In this document: piece by piece, positions 41,978 to 51,675 of the stretch | How positions within the stretch are numbered: position 1 is the first letter of the stretch | Layout of the letters: each line of letters opens with the position of its first letter | DNA from: Deltaproteobacteria bacterium | Lineage (GTDB): Bacteria > Desulfobacterota > Binatia > DP-6 | DNA length: 59,460 bases | Direction of reading: 5' to 3' | Assembly (NCBI GenBank): GCA_005879795.1 | Contig: VBKJ01000151.1 | Span: 1 to 59,460 of the forward strand | Notes under the pieces: generated by a model | What the model was told of the DNA's origin: nothing | Databases searched by the model: none | Seen by the model: the letters and a program-made list of their open reading frames with translations, nothing else | Position numbers and translations under genes: made by a program

Positions 41978-43171
41978 ATGGCCCCGCACGAGATGAACAC
42001 CGAGGGCACGCTCGTCTGGGCGGCCCCCGGCTCCTCCGCGAGCCGCCCGATCGTGGAGACGGCCGCCAGCGAGCTCAACCTCGCGGTACACTTCTGCGCC
42101 TACAAGGAGCTGCTCGAGCTGCTCCGCACCGAGCGCTGCCACGTGGCGTGCATCGAGCTCGGCTTCGACGTGCACCCCGGCCTCACGCTGCTGAAGAGCG
42201 TCAGCGAGCGGATGCCCCGCCTGACCACGGTGGTCGCCTCCAGCGACTCGAGCGTCTCCATGATCCGCGGCGTCCTCGAAGGGGGCGCCGCCGACTTCCT
42301 CTCCCTGCCGCTCAATCCCCAGGAGCTCAGCAAGACGCTCATCAAGCTCTCCCAGACCGCCATGAAGAGCGCCGCGAGCCGGGGGCAGACGGCCGGCACC
42401 GTCATCACCGTGTGCGGCGCGCGCGGCGGGCTCGGCGCGACCACGCTCGCCGTCAACCTGGCCTTCTCGCTCACCACCGTGTCGCGCGCGGACGTCGCGC
42501 TCGTCGACCTCGACCTGCAGCGCGGCGACGTGTCGGCGTTCTTGAACCTGACTCCGCTCAACTCGATCGCCACCATCGCCGAAGCGAAGGGCCCGGTCGA
42601 CGACATCTTCCTCGCCGGCACGCTGACGCGTCATCCGCGCGGCGTCTTCGTGCTGCCGGCGCCCGCACAGGTCGAGGAGGGGGACGCGGTCGGCCACGAC
42701 CACGTCGAGCTGGCGCTTCAGCTCATGCGTGCCCAGTTCGCCCACACGGTGGTCGACACCGCGCGCACGGTGAACGGCGCCATGCTGGCCGCGCTCGAGC
42801 AGTCGGACCACATCCTCATCCTGACCGATCTCTCGGTGCCGGGGGTGCGGGCGGCCCGGCGCATGATCGAGCTGTTGCTGCGCGGCAACGTGTCTGCCCA
42901 GCTGATCGAGCCCGTGTTCTCGCACGTGATCCCCGGTCCCGTGAGCCCGCAGGACGCAGTGCGCGCGCTCGGCAAGGAGCCGCTCCTCGTGTTGCCCCGC
43001 GACGACGCCGCCGCGTGCGGCGCGATGAACGACGGTACCCCACTCAACGGCAAGCAGTCGCCCCTCTCGTTCGCGATCGCCGAGCTGGCAGCGAAGCTGG
43101 CCGGCGTCGCCCTGCCGCTCAAGCCGAAGGGGCTCCTGCAGCGCGTGTTCAGCAAGGAGGCTCGGAAATGA
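41978..43171 (+). CDS. cpaE: Tad localisation ATPase CpaE/TadZ
   Basis: 397 residues: receiver-like N-domain (about 10-130) without the phospho-Asp cluster of real response regulators, then a ParA/MinD-type ATPase starting [11 protein letters not shown] (147-157). The P-loop has Ala where ParA has Lys, which is usual in the CpaE branch. [17 protein letters not shown] is the second conserved block. Positions the pilus machine in the cell. Stop and next start overlap (ATGA 43168-43171). Confidence 0.9.
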   Translation: MAPHEMNTEGTLVWAAPGSSASRPIVETAASELNLAVHFCAYKELLELLRTERCHVACIELGFDVHPGLTLLKSVSERMPRLTTVVASSDSSVSMIRGVLEGGAADFLSLPLNPQELSKTLIKLSQTAMKSAASRGQTAGTVITVCGARGGLGATTLAVNLAFSLTTVSRADVALVDLDLQRGDVSAFLNLTPLNSIATIAEAKGPVDDIFLAGTLTRHPRGVFVLPAPAQVEEGDAVGHDHVELALQLMRAQFAHTVVDTARTVNGAMLAALEQSDHILILTDLSVPGVRAARRMIELLLRGNVSAQLIEPVFSHVIPGPVSPQDAVRALGKEPLLVLPRDDAAACGAMNDGTPLNGKQSPLSFAIAELAAKLAGVALPLKPKGLLQRVFSKEARK

Positions 43172-44535
43172 AGCTGAGAGACCGCCTGAGTCTCAACAAC
43201 AAGCCGGTTCCCGCCACTGGCCGCGAACCGGCGCCGCGCCTCGCGGCCGCCGGCCGGCTCACGCCCGTCGACCGGGCCTACCAGGACCTGAAGCTCCGCA
43301 TCCATCGCGAGCTGCTCGACCGTGTCGACCTGACCAACCTGGCGCGCGTCGAGATGGACCAGGCCACCGCGGAGCTGAAGAGCGCGGTCGCCATGCTCAT
43401 CGAGGAGCAGGCGGTCCCGCTCAGCCTGCGTGACCGCGAGCGGCTCGCCGAGGAGATCCTGCACGAGGTCTATGGCCTCGGGCCGATCGAGCCGCTCATG
43501 CGCGACCCGGACATCTCCGACATCCTGGTCAACACCTCGCGCCAGGTCTACATCGAGCGGCTCGGCAAGCTCGAGCCCACACCGGTCATCTTCCGCGACG
43601 ACCAGCACCTCATGCAGATCATCGATCGCATCGTGTCGAAGGTGGGCCGCCGCATCGACGAGAGCTCGCCCATGGTGGACGCGCGCCTGCCCGACGGCTC
43701 GCGCGTGAACGCCGTCATCCCCCCGCTCGCACTCGACGGGCCGCTGCTCTCCATCCGTCGCTTCGGCCGCGGCGCGCTCACGGTCGAGGATATGATGCGC
43801 CTGGGTACGCTCACGCCCGAGATGGGGGCGGTGCTGCGCGCCATGGTGCGCTCGCGGCTCAACATCCTCATCTCCGGCGGCACCGGCTCGGGGAAGACGA
43901 CGCTCTTGAACTGCCTGTCCTCGTTCATCCCGGACCAGGAGCGCATCGTCACCATCGAGGACTCGGCCGAGCTCCAGCTCCAGCAGCCCCACGTGTGCCG
44001 GCTGGAGACCCGCCCGCCCAACATCGAGGGACGCGGCGAGGTGACGCAGCGCGACCTCGTGCGCAACTGCCTGCGCATGCGCCCCGACCGCATCATCGTC
44101 GGCGAGGTCCGCGGCGCGGAATCGCTCGACATGCTCCAGGCGATGAACACGGGCCACGACGGGTCGATCTCGACCATCCACGCCAACACGCCGCGCGACT
44201 CGCTCTCCCGGCTCGAGATGATGATGCAGATGTCGGGCTTCACTCTGCCGAACCGCGCCATGCGGCAGCAGATCAGCTCGGCGCTGGACCTGATCGTCAG
44301 CACCGCGCGCCTGCCCGACGGCTCGCGCAAGGTGACCAGCGTCTCCGAGGTGGCGGGGATGGAGGGAGATACCGTGATGCTGCAAGAGCTGTTCGCCTAT
44401 CAGCGTGAGGGGACGGACGCGCAGGGCAACATCGTCGGCCGGTTCGTTGCGACCGGCATCCGCCCGCGCTTCGCGGAGAAGGTCAAGGCGTCGAGCCACG
44501 ACATCGATCCGCGCATCTTTGACTACCTCGGCTGA
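43168..44535 (+). CDS. cpaF: Tad pilus ATPase CpaF/TadA
   Basis: 455 residues from ATG 43168, with AAGGAGG at 43154-43160. Type II/IV secretion ATPase: Walker [10 protein letters not shown] (237-245), Asp box and Walker [13 protein letters not shown] (305-316), His box GSISTIHAN (332-340), GLGPIEPLM at 103-111. Provides energy for pilus extension and, in some TadA systems, retraction. Full length and intact. Confidence 0.95.
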   Translation: MKLRDRLSLNNKPVPATGREPAPRLAAAGRLTPVDRAYQDLKLRIHRELLDRVDLTNLARVEMDQATAELKSAVAMLIEEQAVPLSLRDRERLAEEILHEVYGLGPIEPLMRDPDISDILVNTSRQVYIERLGKLEPTPVIFRDDQHLMQIIDRIVSKVGRRIDESSPMVDARLPDGSRVNAVIPPLALDGPLLSIRRFGRGALTVEDMMRLGTLTPEMGAVLRAMVRSRLNILISGGTGSGKTTLLNCLSSFIPDQERIVTIEDSAELQLQQPHVCRLETRPPNIEGRGEVTQRDLVRNCLRMRPDRIIVGEVRGAESLDMLQAMNTGHDGSISTIHANTPRDSLSRLEMMMQMSGFTLPNRAMRQQISSALDLIVSTARLPDGSRKVTSVSEVAGMEGDTVMLQELFAYQREGTDAQGNIVGRFVATGIRPRFAEKVKASSHDIDPRIFDYLG

Positions 44536-44552
44536 AGGGGGGAGGTGAGCCG

Positions 44553-45515
44553 ATGTTCGGTATGGTCGCGCTGCTCCTGTTCGCGGCGTTCGCGCTGGTC
44601 GGCTACGCGATTTCCGGATGGGCGCAGGAGCGTGAGGAAGCCAAGGAGGCGCTCGGCCGCCGCCTGACCACCATGACCGGTACGCCGGTCGCCGGACCGT
44701 CCGGGGGGGTCCTGAAGGACCAGCGCCTGTCGCGCATCGGGTTCTTGAACGCAATCCTGCAGCGGCTCGCCCTCACGAAGAACCTGATGCGGGTGATCCG
44801 GCAGGCGGGTCTCAAGCGGCGCGTGGGCGAGGTGCTGCTCTACATGCCGCTACTCGCCGCGGCGGCGTTCCTCCTCGTCACGTTCCTGCTCGGCAAGCCG
44901 CTCTTCGCCGTGGTGGCGGCCGTGATCGCCGGGCTGACCCCCCTGATGATCGTGCTGCAGCTGCGCCGCAAGCGCCTGGCGCTCTTTTCCGAGCAGCTGC
45001 CCGACGGGCTCGACCTGATCCGCGCTGCGCTGCAGGCGGGACACGGGTTCCTCTCCGCGCTCCAGGTGGTGGCGGAAGAGTTCCCCGACCCGATCGCGGG
45101 CGAGTTCACCGAGGTCGCGGAGGAGATCCGCCTCGGGCTCACCGTCCGCGAGGCGCTCCAGCATCTGATAGAGCGCGTGGAAGATCCCAACCTGCCCATC
45201 CTCGCGGCCGGCGTGGTGATCACGCAGGAGGTGGGCGGCAATCTGGCCGAGGTGCTCGACAACATCAGCTACACCATCCGGGAGCGGTTCAAGCTCCTGC
45301 GCGAGGTGCGGGTGCTCACGGCGCAGGGCCGCCTCTCCGGGCTGGTGCTGACCGCGCTCCCCTTCCTCGTGGCCACCTGCCTGCTTCTCTTCAACGCCGA
45401 GTACTTCAGGCCGATGATCGAGACCAAGACCGGCATCTACATGATGGGCTACGGGATCTTGAGCATCGCGCTCGGTCACCTCGTAATCCAGCGCATCGTG
45501 CGCATCAAGGTGTGA
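44553..45515 (+). CDS. tadB: Tad inner-membrane platform protein TadB
   Basis: 320 residues, T2SSF domain: N-terminal TM (MVALLLFAAFALVGYAI), TM pair 95-140, cytoplasmic LPDGLDLIRAALQAGHGFLSAL and EVGGNLAEVLDNIS, then two C-terminal TMs. GGGGAGG-type ribosome site precedes the ATG. Pairs with TadC to anchor the ATPase. Next gene starts 1 bp after the stop. Confidence 0.93.
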   Translation: MFGMVALLLFAAFALVGYAISGWAQEREEAKEALGRRLTTMTGTPVAGPSGGVLKDQRLSRIGFLNAILQRLALTKNLMRVIRQAGLKRRVGEVLLYMPLLAAAAFLLVTFLLGKPLFAVVAAVIAGLTPLMIVLQLRRKRLALFSEQLPDGLDLIRAALQAGHGFLSALQVVAEEFPDPIAGEFTEVAEEIRLGLTVREALQHLIERVEDPNLPILAAGVVITQEVGGNLAEVLDNISYTIRERFKLLREVRVLTAQGRLSGLVLTALPFLVATCLLLFNAEYFRPMIETKTGIYMMGYGILSIALGHLVIQRIVRIKV

Positions 45516-45516
45516 C

Positions 45517-46437
45517 ATGGTGATCGTCCTCATCCTCACGCTGCTCACGTTCGGGATCGTGACCATCGCCGTCGTCTCGGGGTACTACTGGGTGTCGGCG
45601 GAGTCGCCGGTCGCGCAACGCTTGAAGACGCTCGTGCCGGAGCTGGACGCCCGGGCGAAGGCCAGGAAGAAGGCCCCGAGTCTGGGGGCAAGCCTGCTTG
45701 CCCTGCTCGGCAGCTACAGCTTCGGGGGGAGCGAGAACTCGCTCGCCAAGCGGCTCGCCTACGCGGGCATTCGGGGCCCGCGCGCGGTGGTGCTCTTCCT
45801 CGGCGTGCGCACGCTCCTGAGCTTCGGCCCGGCGCTCCTCGTGCTGGTGCCCCGCATCTCCTCCGGCAAGCCGCTCGGGTACTCCTTGCTCATGGCTGGC
45901 TTCGCGTGGGCATGGGGCCACGTGCTGATGAACCTGTGGCTGCGCGCGAAGGTCACGCGGCGCGTGCGGGAGATCATGACCGCGCTTCCCGACACGCTCG
46001 ATCTCATGGTCACCTGTCTCGAAGCCGGCCTCGGCCTCAACGCCACCATCGCCCGCATCGGCGAGGAGCGGGCCTCCATCGCGGACGCCCTCGGCAGGGA
46101 GTTCTCGCAGGTCGCCTTCGAGCTGCGCAGCGGGCGGACGCGCGAGGACGCGCTGCGCGGGCTGGGCGACCGCAACGGCGTCGAGGATCTGAAGGCGCTG
46201 GCCGGCCTCGTCATCCAGAGCGACCGGCTGGGCGCAAGTATGGCGCAGACGCTGCGCGCGCACGCCGACCTGCTGCGCACCAAGCGGCGGCAGCGTGCGG
46301 AGGAGGCGGCGCGCAAGCTGCCGGTCAAGATGCTCTTCCCCCTCGCCTTCTTCATCCTGCCGGCGCTCTTCATCGTGGTCGGCGGGCCGGCCATGCTGCG
46401 GATGAAGGATCTGGTCGACCTGGTCGTCAATCAGTGA
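45517..46437 (+). CDS. tadC: Tad inner-membrane platform protein TadC
   Basis: 306 residues, second T2SSF protein: N-terminal TM, TM pair near 90-150, MTALPDTLDLMVTCLEAGLGLNATI, SDRLGASMAQTLRAHAD, and TM MLFPLAFFILPALFIVV at the C-terminus. Homologous to TadB in plan. No TadD (TPR) or pseudopilin genes (TadE/F/G) follow, unlike most tad loci. Confidence 0.93.
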   Translation: MVIVLILTLLTFGIVTIAVVSGYYWVSAESPVAQRLKTLVPELDARAKARKKAPSLGASLLALLGSYSFGGSENSLAKRLAYAGIRGPRAVVLFLGVRTLLSFGPALLVLVPRISSGKPLGYSLLMAGFAWAWGHVLMNLWLRAKVTRRVREIMTALPDTLDLMVTCLEAGLGLNATIARIGEERASIADALGREFSQVAFELRSGRTREDALRGLGDRNGVEDLKALAGLVIQSDRLGASMAQTLRAHADLLRTKRRQRAEEAARKLPVKMLFPLAFFILPALFIVVGGPAMLRMKDLVDLVVNQ

Positions 46438-46456
46438 GCGCGCGGCCCGGGCGCCC

Positions 46457-47452
46457 ATGAGGGGAGCCGTCCACCGCGCGCACGTCGCGACCAGCGGGGC
46501 CGTGCTCGCCGAGCGGCTGCACCTCGCGCACACGCACTGGACGCGGCTCCGGGGGCTCCTCGGCACCCGGCGTCTCGATCCCGGCGACGGCCTCTGGCTG
46601 CGACCCTGCCGGCAGATCCACATGTTCGGCATGCGCTACGCCGTCGATGCCGTCTTCCTCGACCAGCGCCAGCGCGTGGTGCGCGCGCTCCCCCGTCTCG
46701 CCCCGGGGCGCATCTCGCCGCGCGTGCCCGACGCGGAGAGCGTGCTCGAGCTGCCCGCCGGGACGGTGGAGCGCGCCGGGCTTGCCGAGGGCGCGCAGGT
46801 CGTGATCGAGGGCGACCCGGTTGCGTCGCGCGCCGGCGCCGGCCGCCGGCTGGGCTCGGCGCTGTGCAACCTCACCCTCGCGGCCCTCTACGCCCTGTTC
46901 GTGGCGGCGCACGCCTCGCGCGCGCGGGGGGACGTCGACGTTGCGCTGGCCGTGCGCCTCGCGATCGTCGTCCAGCTGACCATCCTGGTCGTCCTGTTCG
47001 TGGTGCGCCGCCCGAGCGCCGAGACCTCCGACCGCCCCGTCGACTGGGTGCTCGGCATCGTGGGGACCTTCCTCCCGCTGCTGCTGCGCCGCACCGTTGC
47101 GCCGGGGGCGCTCGCCTGGCTCGGCGGGCCGATCCAGGTGGTCGGCGCGTCGGCGGCGGCGGTGGCCGCCGTCTTCCTCGGGCGGAGCTTCGGCCTCGTG
47201 GCTGCGAACCGCGGCCTCAAGCTGGGCGGCGCCTACGGCGTGGTACGCCATCCGATGTACACGGCGCACCTGCTCGGCTACCTCGGGTATGTCCTCACCT
47301 ACCCGAGCGCGGCGAACGTCGCCATCGCGATCGCGAGCGCGTTCGCGCTCAACGCCCGTGCCGTCGCGGAGGAGCGGATTCTCGGGCGCGATCCGGCCTA
47401 TCGAGAGTACCTGGGACGGTTGCGCTGGCGCTTCTTCCCTCACCTCTACTAG
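46457..47452 (+). CDS. DUF192 domain fused to isoprenylcysteine-methyltransferase-like membrane domain
   Basis: 331 residues with two modules. Residues about 15-118 are DUF192: RLRGLLGTRRLDPGDGLWLRP, PCRQIHMFGMR (50-60), DAVFLDQRQRVV, LELPAGTVERAGL. DUF192 proteins frequently accompany tad genes; function unknown. Residues about 135-331 hold four to five TMs ending in an ICMT/PEMT-type catalytic block: AYGVVRHPMYTAHLLGYLGY (RHPMY 264-268), EERIL (305-309), YREYLGRLRWRFFPHLY. Such enzymes methylate carboxyl groups, amines or other small targets with SAM. The fusion is in one continuous frame. It may modify lipids or a pilus protein. Confidence 0.88.
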   Translation: MRGAVHRAHVATSGAVLAERLHLAHTHWTRLRGLLGTRRLDPGDGLWLRPCRQIHMFGMRYAVDAVFLDQRQRVVRALPRLAPGRISPRVPDAESVLELPAGTVERAGLAEGAQVVIEGDPVASRAGAGRRLGSALCNLTLAALYALFVAAHASRARGDVDVALAVRLAIVVQLTILVVLFVVRRPSAETSDRPVDWVLGIVGTFLPLLLRRTVAPGALAWLGGPIQVVGASAAAVAAVFLGRSFGLVAANRGLKLGGAYGVVRHPMYTAHLLGYLGYVLTYPSAANVAIAIASAFALNARAVAEERILGRDPAYREYLGRLRWRFFPHLY

Positions 47453-47465
47453 GCTCCGCGCGCCC

Positions 47466-49388
47466 ATGAGCGAGGGACGGGCCGGGCTGGCCCGCGCCGG
47501 CGGTCAGGGCGAGCCGGCGAGCCCGGTCCCCGCCGCGGTCGGACCCGCAGCGCCCGATCCGCTCGCGCGCGCGTTCCGCGCGTTCCTTCTGGTCGGCTGC
47601 CTGGTCGTGCTCTCGATTTCGCACCGGGTCGACCCGGATCTCTGGGGTCACGTGCGCTACGGGCAGGACGTGCTCGCGGCGCACGCCCTGCCCTCCACGG
47701 CGACGCACACGTACACGGCGGCAGGGCATCCCTGGATCAACCACGAGAACCTGGCCGAGATCACCTTCGGGTGGATCGAGACCCATCTCGGCGCGGCCGG
47801 GCTCAACGCCTTCACGAGCCTGCTGGGCCTCCTCGTGCTCGGCCTGATGGTGCGGAACGCGACGCGCCAGCGGGTGAGCTTCCTCGTCCTCTCGGTCGCC
47901 GTCCTGCTCGCCACGTGCGCCGTCGGGCCCGGGTGGACGGTCCGGCCCCAGGTGTTCACCTACACGTTCTTCGCGCTGCTGGTCGTGATGCTGGGACGCT
48001 GCTTCCGCGACGGCGAGAGCCCACCGGACACGCGCGTCCTGTGGCTCGCGCCGCCGCTCTTCGCGCTCTGGGTCAACACGCATGGCGGCTTCCTCGCCGG
48101 CCTGGCCGTCCTGGCCCTCTACCTCGGCTGCCGCGCGCTCGTGGCGCTGTGGCGGAAGGGGCTGAGCGGCTGGGGCGAGGTGCGCGCGTATGTCGTCGTC
48201 CTCGCCGCCTGCGGGCTGGCGACGCTCGCCAACCCCTACGGCCCGCGTCTCGTCGCCTGGCTGATCGCCGATCTCCTCCCGCCGCGCCCCGAGATCGGCG
48301 AGTGGCACCCGCTCGCCTGGCCGGACCCGCTGCTCATCGTCACCGCCGCCCTGGCGGGACTCACGGTGGCCGCATTCATCGCGAGCCGCCGGCCGCGCGA
48401 CCTCGGACAGGTCGTGGTGCTCGCGGTCACGGCCTGGCAGTCGTTCCTCCACGCACGCCACCCGCCGTTCCTCGGCATCCTCGCGGGCTTCTGGCTGCCC
48501 CTCCACCTGGAGGGGCTCCGGAACCGTCTCGGGAGGGCGAAGCCCGCGCGCGCGGGGACCCCGCCGTCGGCGCGGGCGGTCCGCGTGGTGCTCGGCGCGA
48601 CCTGGGCGATCGCGCTCGCGCTCTTCGTGACCCTGGCCTTCCAGTCGCGCGCCCTGTGGGTGAATCGCAGCCGCTCGCCCGTCGACGCTCTCCAGTACAT
48701 GGCCGATCGACAGCTCGCCGGGAAGCTGGTCGTGCACTTCGACTGGGCGCAGTACGCGCTCGCCGCGCTCGCCCCCGAGACGACCGTCGCCTTCGACGGG
48801 CGACTGCGGACGTGCTACCCGCAGGCGGTCGCCGACCTGTACTTCGACTTCCTGCTCGGCAACCGCCCCGCCATCCGCTGGCGGAGCCCGACCTCGCCGC
48901 CGCTCGACGACACGGCCATCCTGCGCCTCGGCGACCCGGATATGGTCCTGCTGAGCCGGCGCTTCAAGCACAGCGTCAAGGTGATGCGGCGGAAGTCGGG
49001 CTGGGTGCTGCTCTACCAGGACCGGCTCGCGCAGCTGTGGGGACGATCGGAGCGGTACGGCGATCCGGCCGGTCCGGACTACGTTCCGCCCGCTATGCGG
49101 TCGCTCACAGATCGGCGGCCGCGCGGCTGGGTAGCCTGGCCGGCGTTCCCGACCAGGCCGGCGGCGACGGGAGCAACACCGTCGGCGAGCAGGCAGTACC
49201 CTGCCGCCGCGACGACCGGCACCGAGAGCTGGAGGCTCGGCCCGAGCGCGGCACGAAGCCACTGGGCGAGCGGCTGGGAGACGATCGTCATCGCCCAGAT
49301 GGCTGCCACGCCGCCTCGCCAGAGCGCCTCGTCGCGTCGCTCGCCGCGCAGGAGCAGGGCGGGCAGCACGAGCAGCGAGAGGTCGTAG
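47466..49388 (+). CDS. Polytopic membrane protein, paralogue of 23587-25161, with antisense C-terminal extension
   Basis: 640 residues from ATG 47466. Ten or so TMs; loop DPDLWGHVRYGQDVL and TYTAAGHPWINHENLAEI match the paralogue, as does ATLANPYGPRLVAW and the tail VVHFDWAQYALAALAP, FDGRLRTCYP. The paralogue ends shortly after LVYEDRLNAIFLRR; here the equivalent is LLYQDRLAQLWG near 49035, but the frame continues about 110 codons through low-complexity sequence that is the reverse complement of the convergent GT87 gene. The true product may end the same way with a useless tail. Probable GT-C type transferase. Confidence 0.7.
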   Translation: MSEGRAGLARAGGQGEPASPVPAAVGPAAPDPLARAFRAFLLVGCLVVLSISHRVDPDLWGHVRYGQDVLAAHALPSTATHTYTAAGHPWINHENLAEITFGWIETHLGAAGLNAFTSLLGLLVLGLMVRNATRQRVSFLVLSVAVLLATCAVGPGWTVRPQVFTYTFFALLVVMLGRCFRDGESPPDTRVLWLAPPLFALWVNTHGGFLAGLAVLALYLGCRALVALWRKGLSGWGEVRAYVVVLAACGLATLANPYGPRLVAWLIADLLPPRPEIGEWHPLAWPDPLLIVTAALAGLTVAAFIASRRPRDLGQVVVLAVTAWQSFLHARHPPFLGILAGFWLPLHLEGLRNRLGRAKPARAGTPPSARAVRVVLGATWAIALALFVTLAFQSRALWVNRSRSPVDALQYMADRQLAGKLVVHFDWAQYALAALAPETTVAFDGRLRTCYPQAVADLYFDFLLGNRPAIRWRSPTSPPLDDTAILRLGDPDMVLLSRRFKHSVKVMRRKSGWVLLYQDRLAQLWGRSERYGDPAGPDYVPPAMRSLTDRRPRGWVAWPAFPTRPAATGATPSASRQYPAAATTGTESWRLGPSAARSHWASGWETIVIAQMAATPPRQSASSRRSPRRSRAGSTSSERS

Positions 49389-50398
49389 ACCGGCACGTGC
49401 GGGCTCACCAGGACGCTCCCCCAGATGGCGACGGCGAACCAGCGGTGGAGCGTGTCGGGGCGATAGGGCGGCTGCAGGGTGCGGACGGCGAGCAGGACGC
49501 CGAGCGCGGAGATTGCGGCCAACCCCGCCGCGACCGCGAGGTGCCGCGGCAGGAGCAGGACGAAAAAGCTGTAGAGCGAGTGCATCTTCCAGGTCGGGAA
49601 GGCCGGGTCGGCGAGCATGGTCGGAAACGAGCGGGCGAGCCGGGCGTACGAGCGGGCGGCGGGAACGCTCATCCACAGAGAGACGGCCGCGAGGACGCCT
49701 CCCATCGCGCCGAGGCCGAGGAGCGCGCGCCAGCGTCGCTCGAGCAGGAGGAGCAGGGCGAGCACGAGGACCAGCTGGGGCTTGTAGAGAAGGCAGCCCA
49801 GGACGACCCCGGCGAGGCCGTCCCGCTCGCGGCGCAGGAGCGCGAACACGCCGGCGAGGATGAAGAGCGAGAGGAGGCTGTTCTGGCCGTACGAGACGGC
49901 CGCGAAGACGGGCACGAAGCCGAGCGCCCAGAGCGCCGCCGCGCGCCGGCCTCTGCCCGCGTCCCCCACCTGCCGGCCGAGCAGCGAAAGAGTGGCGAGC
50001 AAGAACAGGATGCCGAGCCCGCTCCAGAGCGCGAACGCCGCGAGGTAGGGCAGGGTTGCCAGCGGCACGAAGGGCAGCGCGAAGAAGGGCGGGGTGATGA
50101 AGGCGTGGAAGCCGGACCACCGCTCGGGCGCAGTGATCTCGTGCTCGATCCGCGCCTGGACGTCGAGGTCGTAGAGGTGCTCGGTCTGGTGCGCGGCCAC
50201 GATACGCCCCGCGGCGTAGAACTCGAGGAAGTCGGTGCCCTTGACGTTGCCCGCGAGATCGAGGAGTCCCGGGCGGGCGAGCAGCGAGATGAGCCAGACG
50301 ACCCACACCGCGACGCCGATCGCGGCCGCGAGCAGCACACCATACCGCCCGCGCCCGGAGGCGAGGAGATGGCCGAGGGTGACGAGGAGCGCCCGCAT
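49079..50398 (-). CDS. GT87 (DUF2029) membrane glycosyltransferase
   Basis: 439 residues from ATG 50398. Loop KGTDFLEFYAAGRIVAAHQTEHLYD holds the family Asp (landmarks shortened); AVSYGQNSLLSLFILAGVFALL and LYKPQLVLVLALLLLL are GT87 blocks; VSPHVPVYDLSLLVLPALL near the end. Ten or more TMs. 310 bp of its 3' end lie under the convergent frame of the previous gene. Divergent from another GT87 gene with 12 bp between the start codons. Confidence 0.85.
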   Translation of the reverse strand: MRALLVTLGHLLASGRGRYGVLLAAAIGVAVWVVWLISLLARPGLLDLAGNVKGTDFLEFYAAGRIVAAHQTEHLYDLDVQARIEHEITAPERWSGFHAFITPPFFALPFVPLATLPYLAAFALWSGLGILFLLATLSLLGRQVGDAGRGRRAAALWALGFVPVFAAVSYGQNSLLSLFILAGVFALLRRERDGLAGVVLGCLLYKPQLVLVLALLLLLERRWRALLGLGAMGGVLAAVSLWMSVPAARSYARLARSFPTMLADPAFPTWKMHSLYSFFVLLLPRHLAVAAGLAAISALGVLLAVRTLQPPYRPDTLHRWFAVAIWGSVLVSPHVPVYDLSLLVLPALLLRGERRDEALWRGGVAAIWAMTIVSQPLAQWLRAALGPSLQLSVPVVAAAGYCLLADGVAPVAAGLVGNAGQATQPRGRRSVSDRIAGGT

Positions 50399-50410
50399 GG
50401 GTCCCGCCTT

Positions 50411-51673
50411 ATGAACGGCGGTGCCGGCGCGAGTCAACGCGCCGCGCGCTGGCTGACGCTGCCCCGAGCTCGAGCCCACGCCGTGGTGGTGGTCGGGATC
50501 TTCGCCGCCGTCTACGCGTTCGGCATCCTGCGACACCGGGGATTGATCGACGCCTTCGGTCACATCATCGGCGTCGACCTGCTCACCATGCGCACGGGCG
50601 CGCGGATCGTGCTCGACGGACGCGGCGCCGACCTCTACGACGTCGCGCTGCAGGAGACGTACTGGCGGACGGCACTCGGGGTGGAGCGGCTCCCCGGGAT
50701 GAGCCTCTTCACCTCGCCGCCCTTCGTTGCGCTCCTCTACGTGCCGTGGGCACTCATCCCGCAGGCGCCGGCCCTCCTCCTGTGGACAGGGGCGTGTCTC
50801 GCCGCCCTCGCGGCGGCGCTGCGGATCATGGCCCGCTGCGCGCCGCTCACCGGACGCCACTGGCCGGACACCCTCGTCCTGTCGCTCTCCTTCTACCCGA
50901 TCCTCGAAGGGCTGATGGCCGGGAGCAACTCGCTGCTCGCCGTGCCCATCTTCGCGCTCGTGCTGGTCGCGTTGCGCGCGGGGCGCGAGGCGAGTGCCGG
51001 CGCGCTCCTGGGCCTCCTCTTCTACCGGCCGCAGCTCGCCCTCGCGCCCGTCGTCGTGTTCGCGGCCAAGGGGCGCTGGCGGGTGATCGCGGCCGCCGCG
51101 GCCGTGGGCGCCGGGTGGGCGGCGGCGAGCGTGCTCTTCGTCGGCTGGCGGACGCCCCGCGATTTCCTCGCGCTCGGGCCCCTGCTCAGCCGGATGATCT
51201 TCGAGCCGGGCATGCCGTCTGCGCTCTTCTGCTCGATCTACGCCTTCTTCCTGCTGCCGCTCGGCCCAGCGCGCTTCGGCCTGGCGATGGCGCTGGGCAG
51301 CGTGGTGAGCCTCGGGCTGCTCGCGCTCGTGCTCTGGGTGTGGAGAGGACCGTGGGATGCGCGCGCCGGCTGGCTCGACCTCCGCTTCGCGGCGCTCCTC
51401 GTGGTCACGCCGCTCGTGAGCCCCTACCTCCAACTGCACGACGTGGCCGTCCTCGTCCTCCCCGCGCTGCTCGTGTCCGAGTACTGGCTGGGTCACGGGG
51501 CGGGCGCGGGCTGGGCGCGCATCCGCCTCGTCCTCGCGATCCTCTGGCTCACCTGCCTGGTCGGTCCGCCGATCATCACCCGGCTCGCGCCGCTGCCCCT
51601 CGTGCCGGTGGCGGTGTCGCTGCTGGGATGGGCGGTGCTGGACACCTGGCGCGCCGCCGAGGCCCGCGCGTGA
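50411..51673 (+). CDS. GT87 (DUF2029) membrane glycosyltransferase
   Basis: 420 residues from ATG 50411. Loop IGVDLLTMRTGARIVLDGRG with the family Asp, then FTSPPFVALLYVPWALIP, LEGLMAGSNSLLAVPIFALV, LLFYRPQLALAPVVVFAA, and VSPYLQLHDVAVLVLPALL. Similar in plan to its divergent neighbour (50398). Only 12 bp separate the two starts, so their promoters must overlap the coding ends or both be read from elsewhere. Confidence 0.85.
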   Translation: MNGGAGASQRAARWLTLPRARAHAVVVVGIFAAVYAFGILRHRGLIDAFGHIIGVDLLTMRTGARIVLDGRGADLYDVALQETYWRTALGVERLPGMSLFTSPPFVALLYVPWALIPQAPALLLWTGACLAALAAALRIMARCAPLTGRHWPDTLVLSLSFYPILEGLMAGSNSLLAVPIFALVLVALRAGREASAGALLGLLFYRPQLALAPVVVFAAKGRWRVIAAAAAVGAGWAAASVLFVGWRTPRDFLALGPLLSRMIFEPGMPSALFCSIYAFFLLPLGPARFGLAMALGSVVSLGLLALVLWVWRGPWDARAGWLDLRFAALLVVTPLVSPYLQLHDVAVLVLPALLVSEYWLGHGAGAGWARIRLVLAILWLTCLVGPPIITRLAPLPLVPVAVSLLGWAVLDTWRAAEARA

Positions 51674-51675
51674 AG

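Noticed and set aside
47349-50306. 985-codon minus-strand frame
   Set aside because: Runs opposite a conserved membrane protein and through GT87 in a wrong frame; GC-driven lack of stops.
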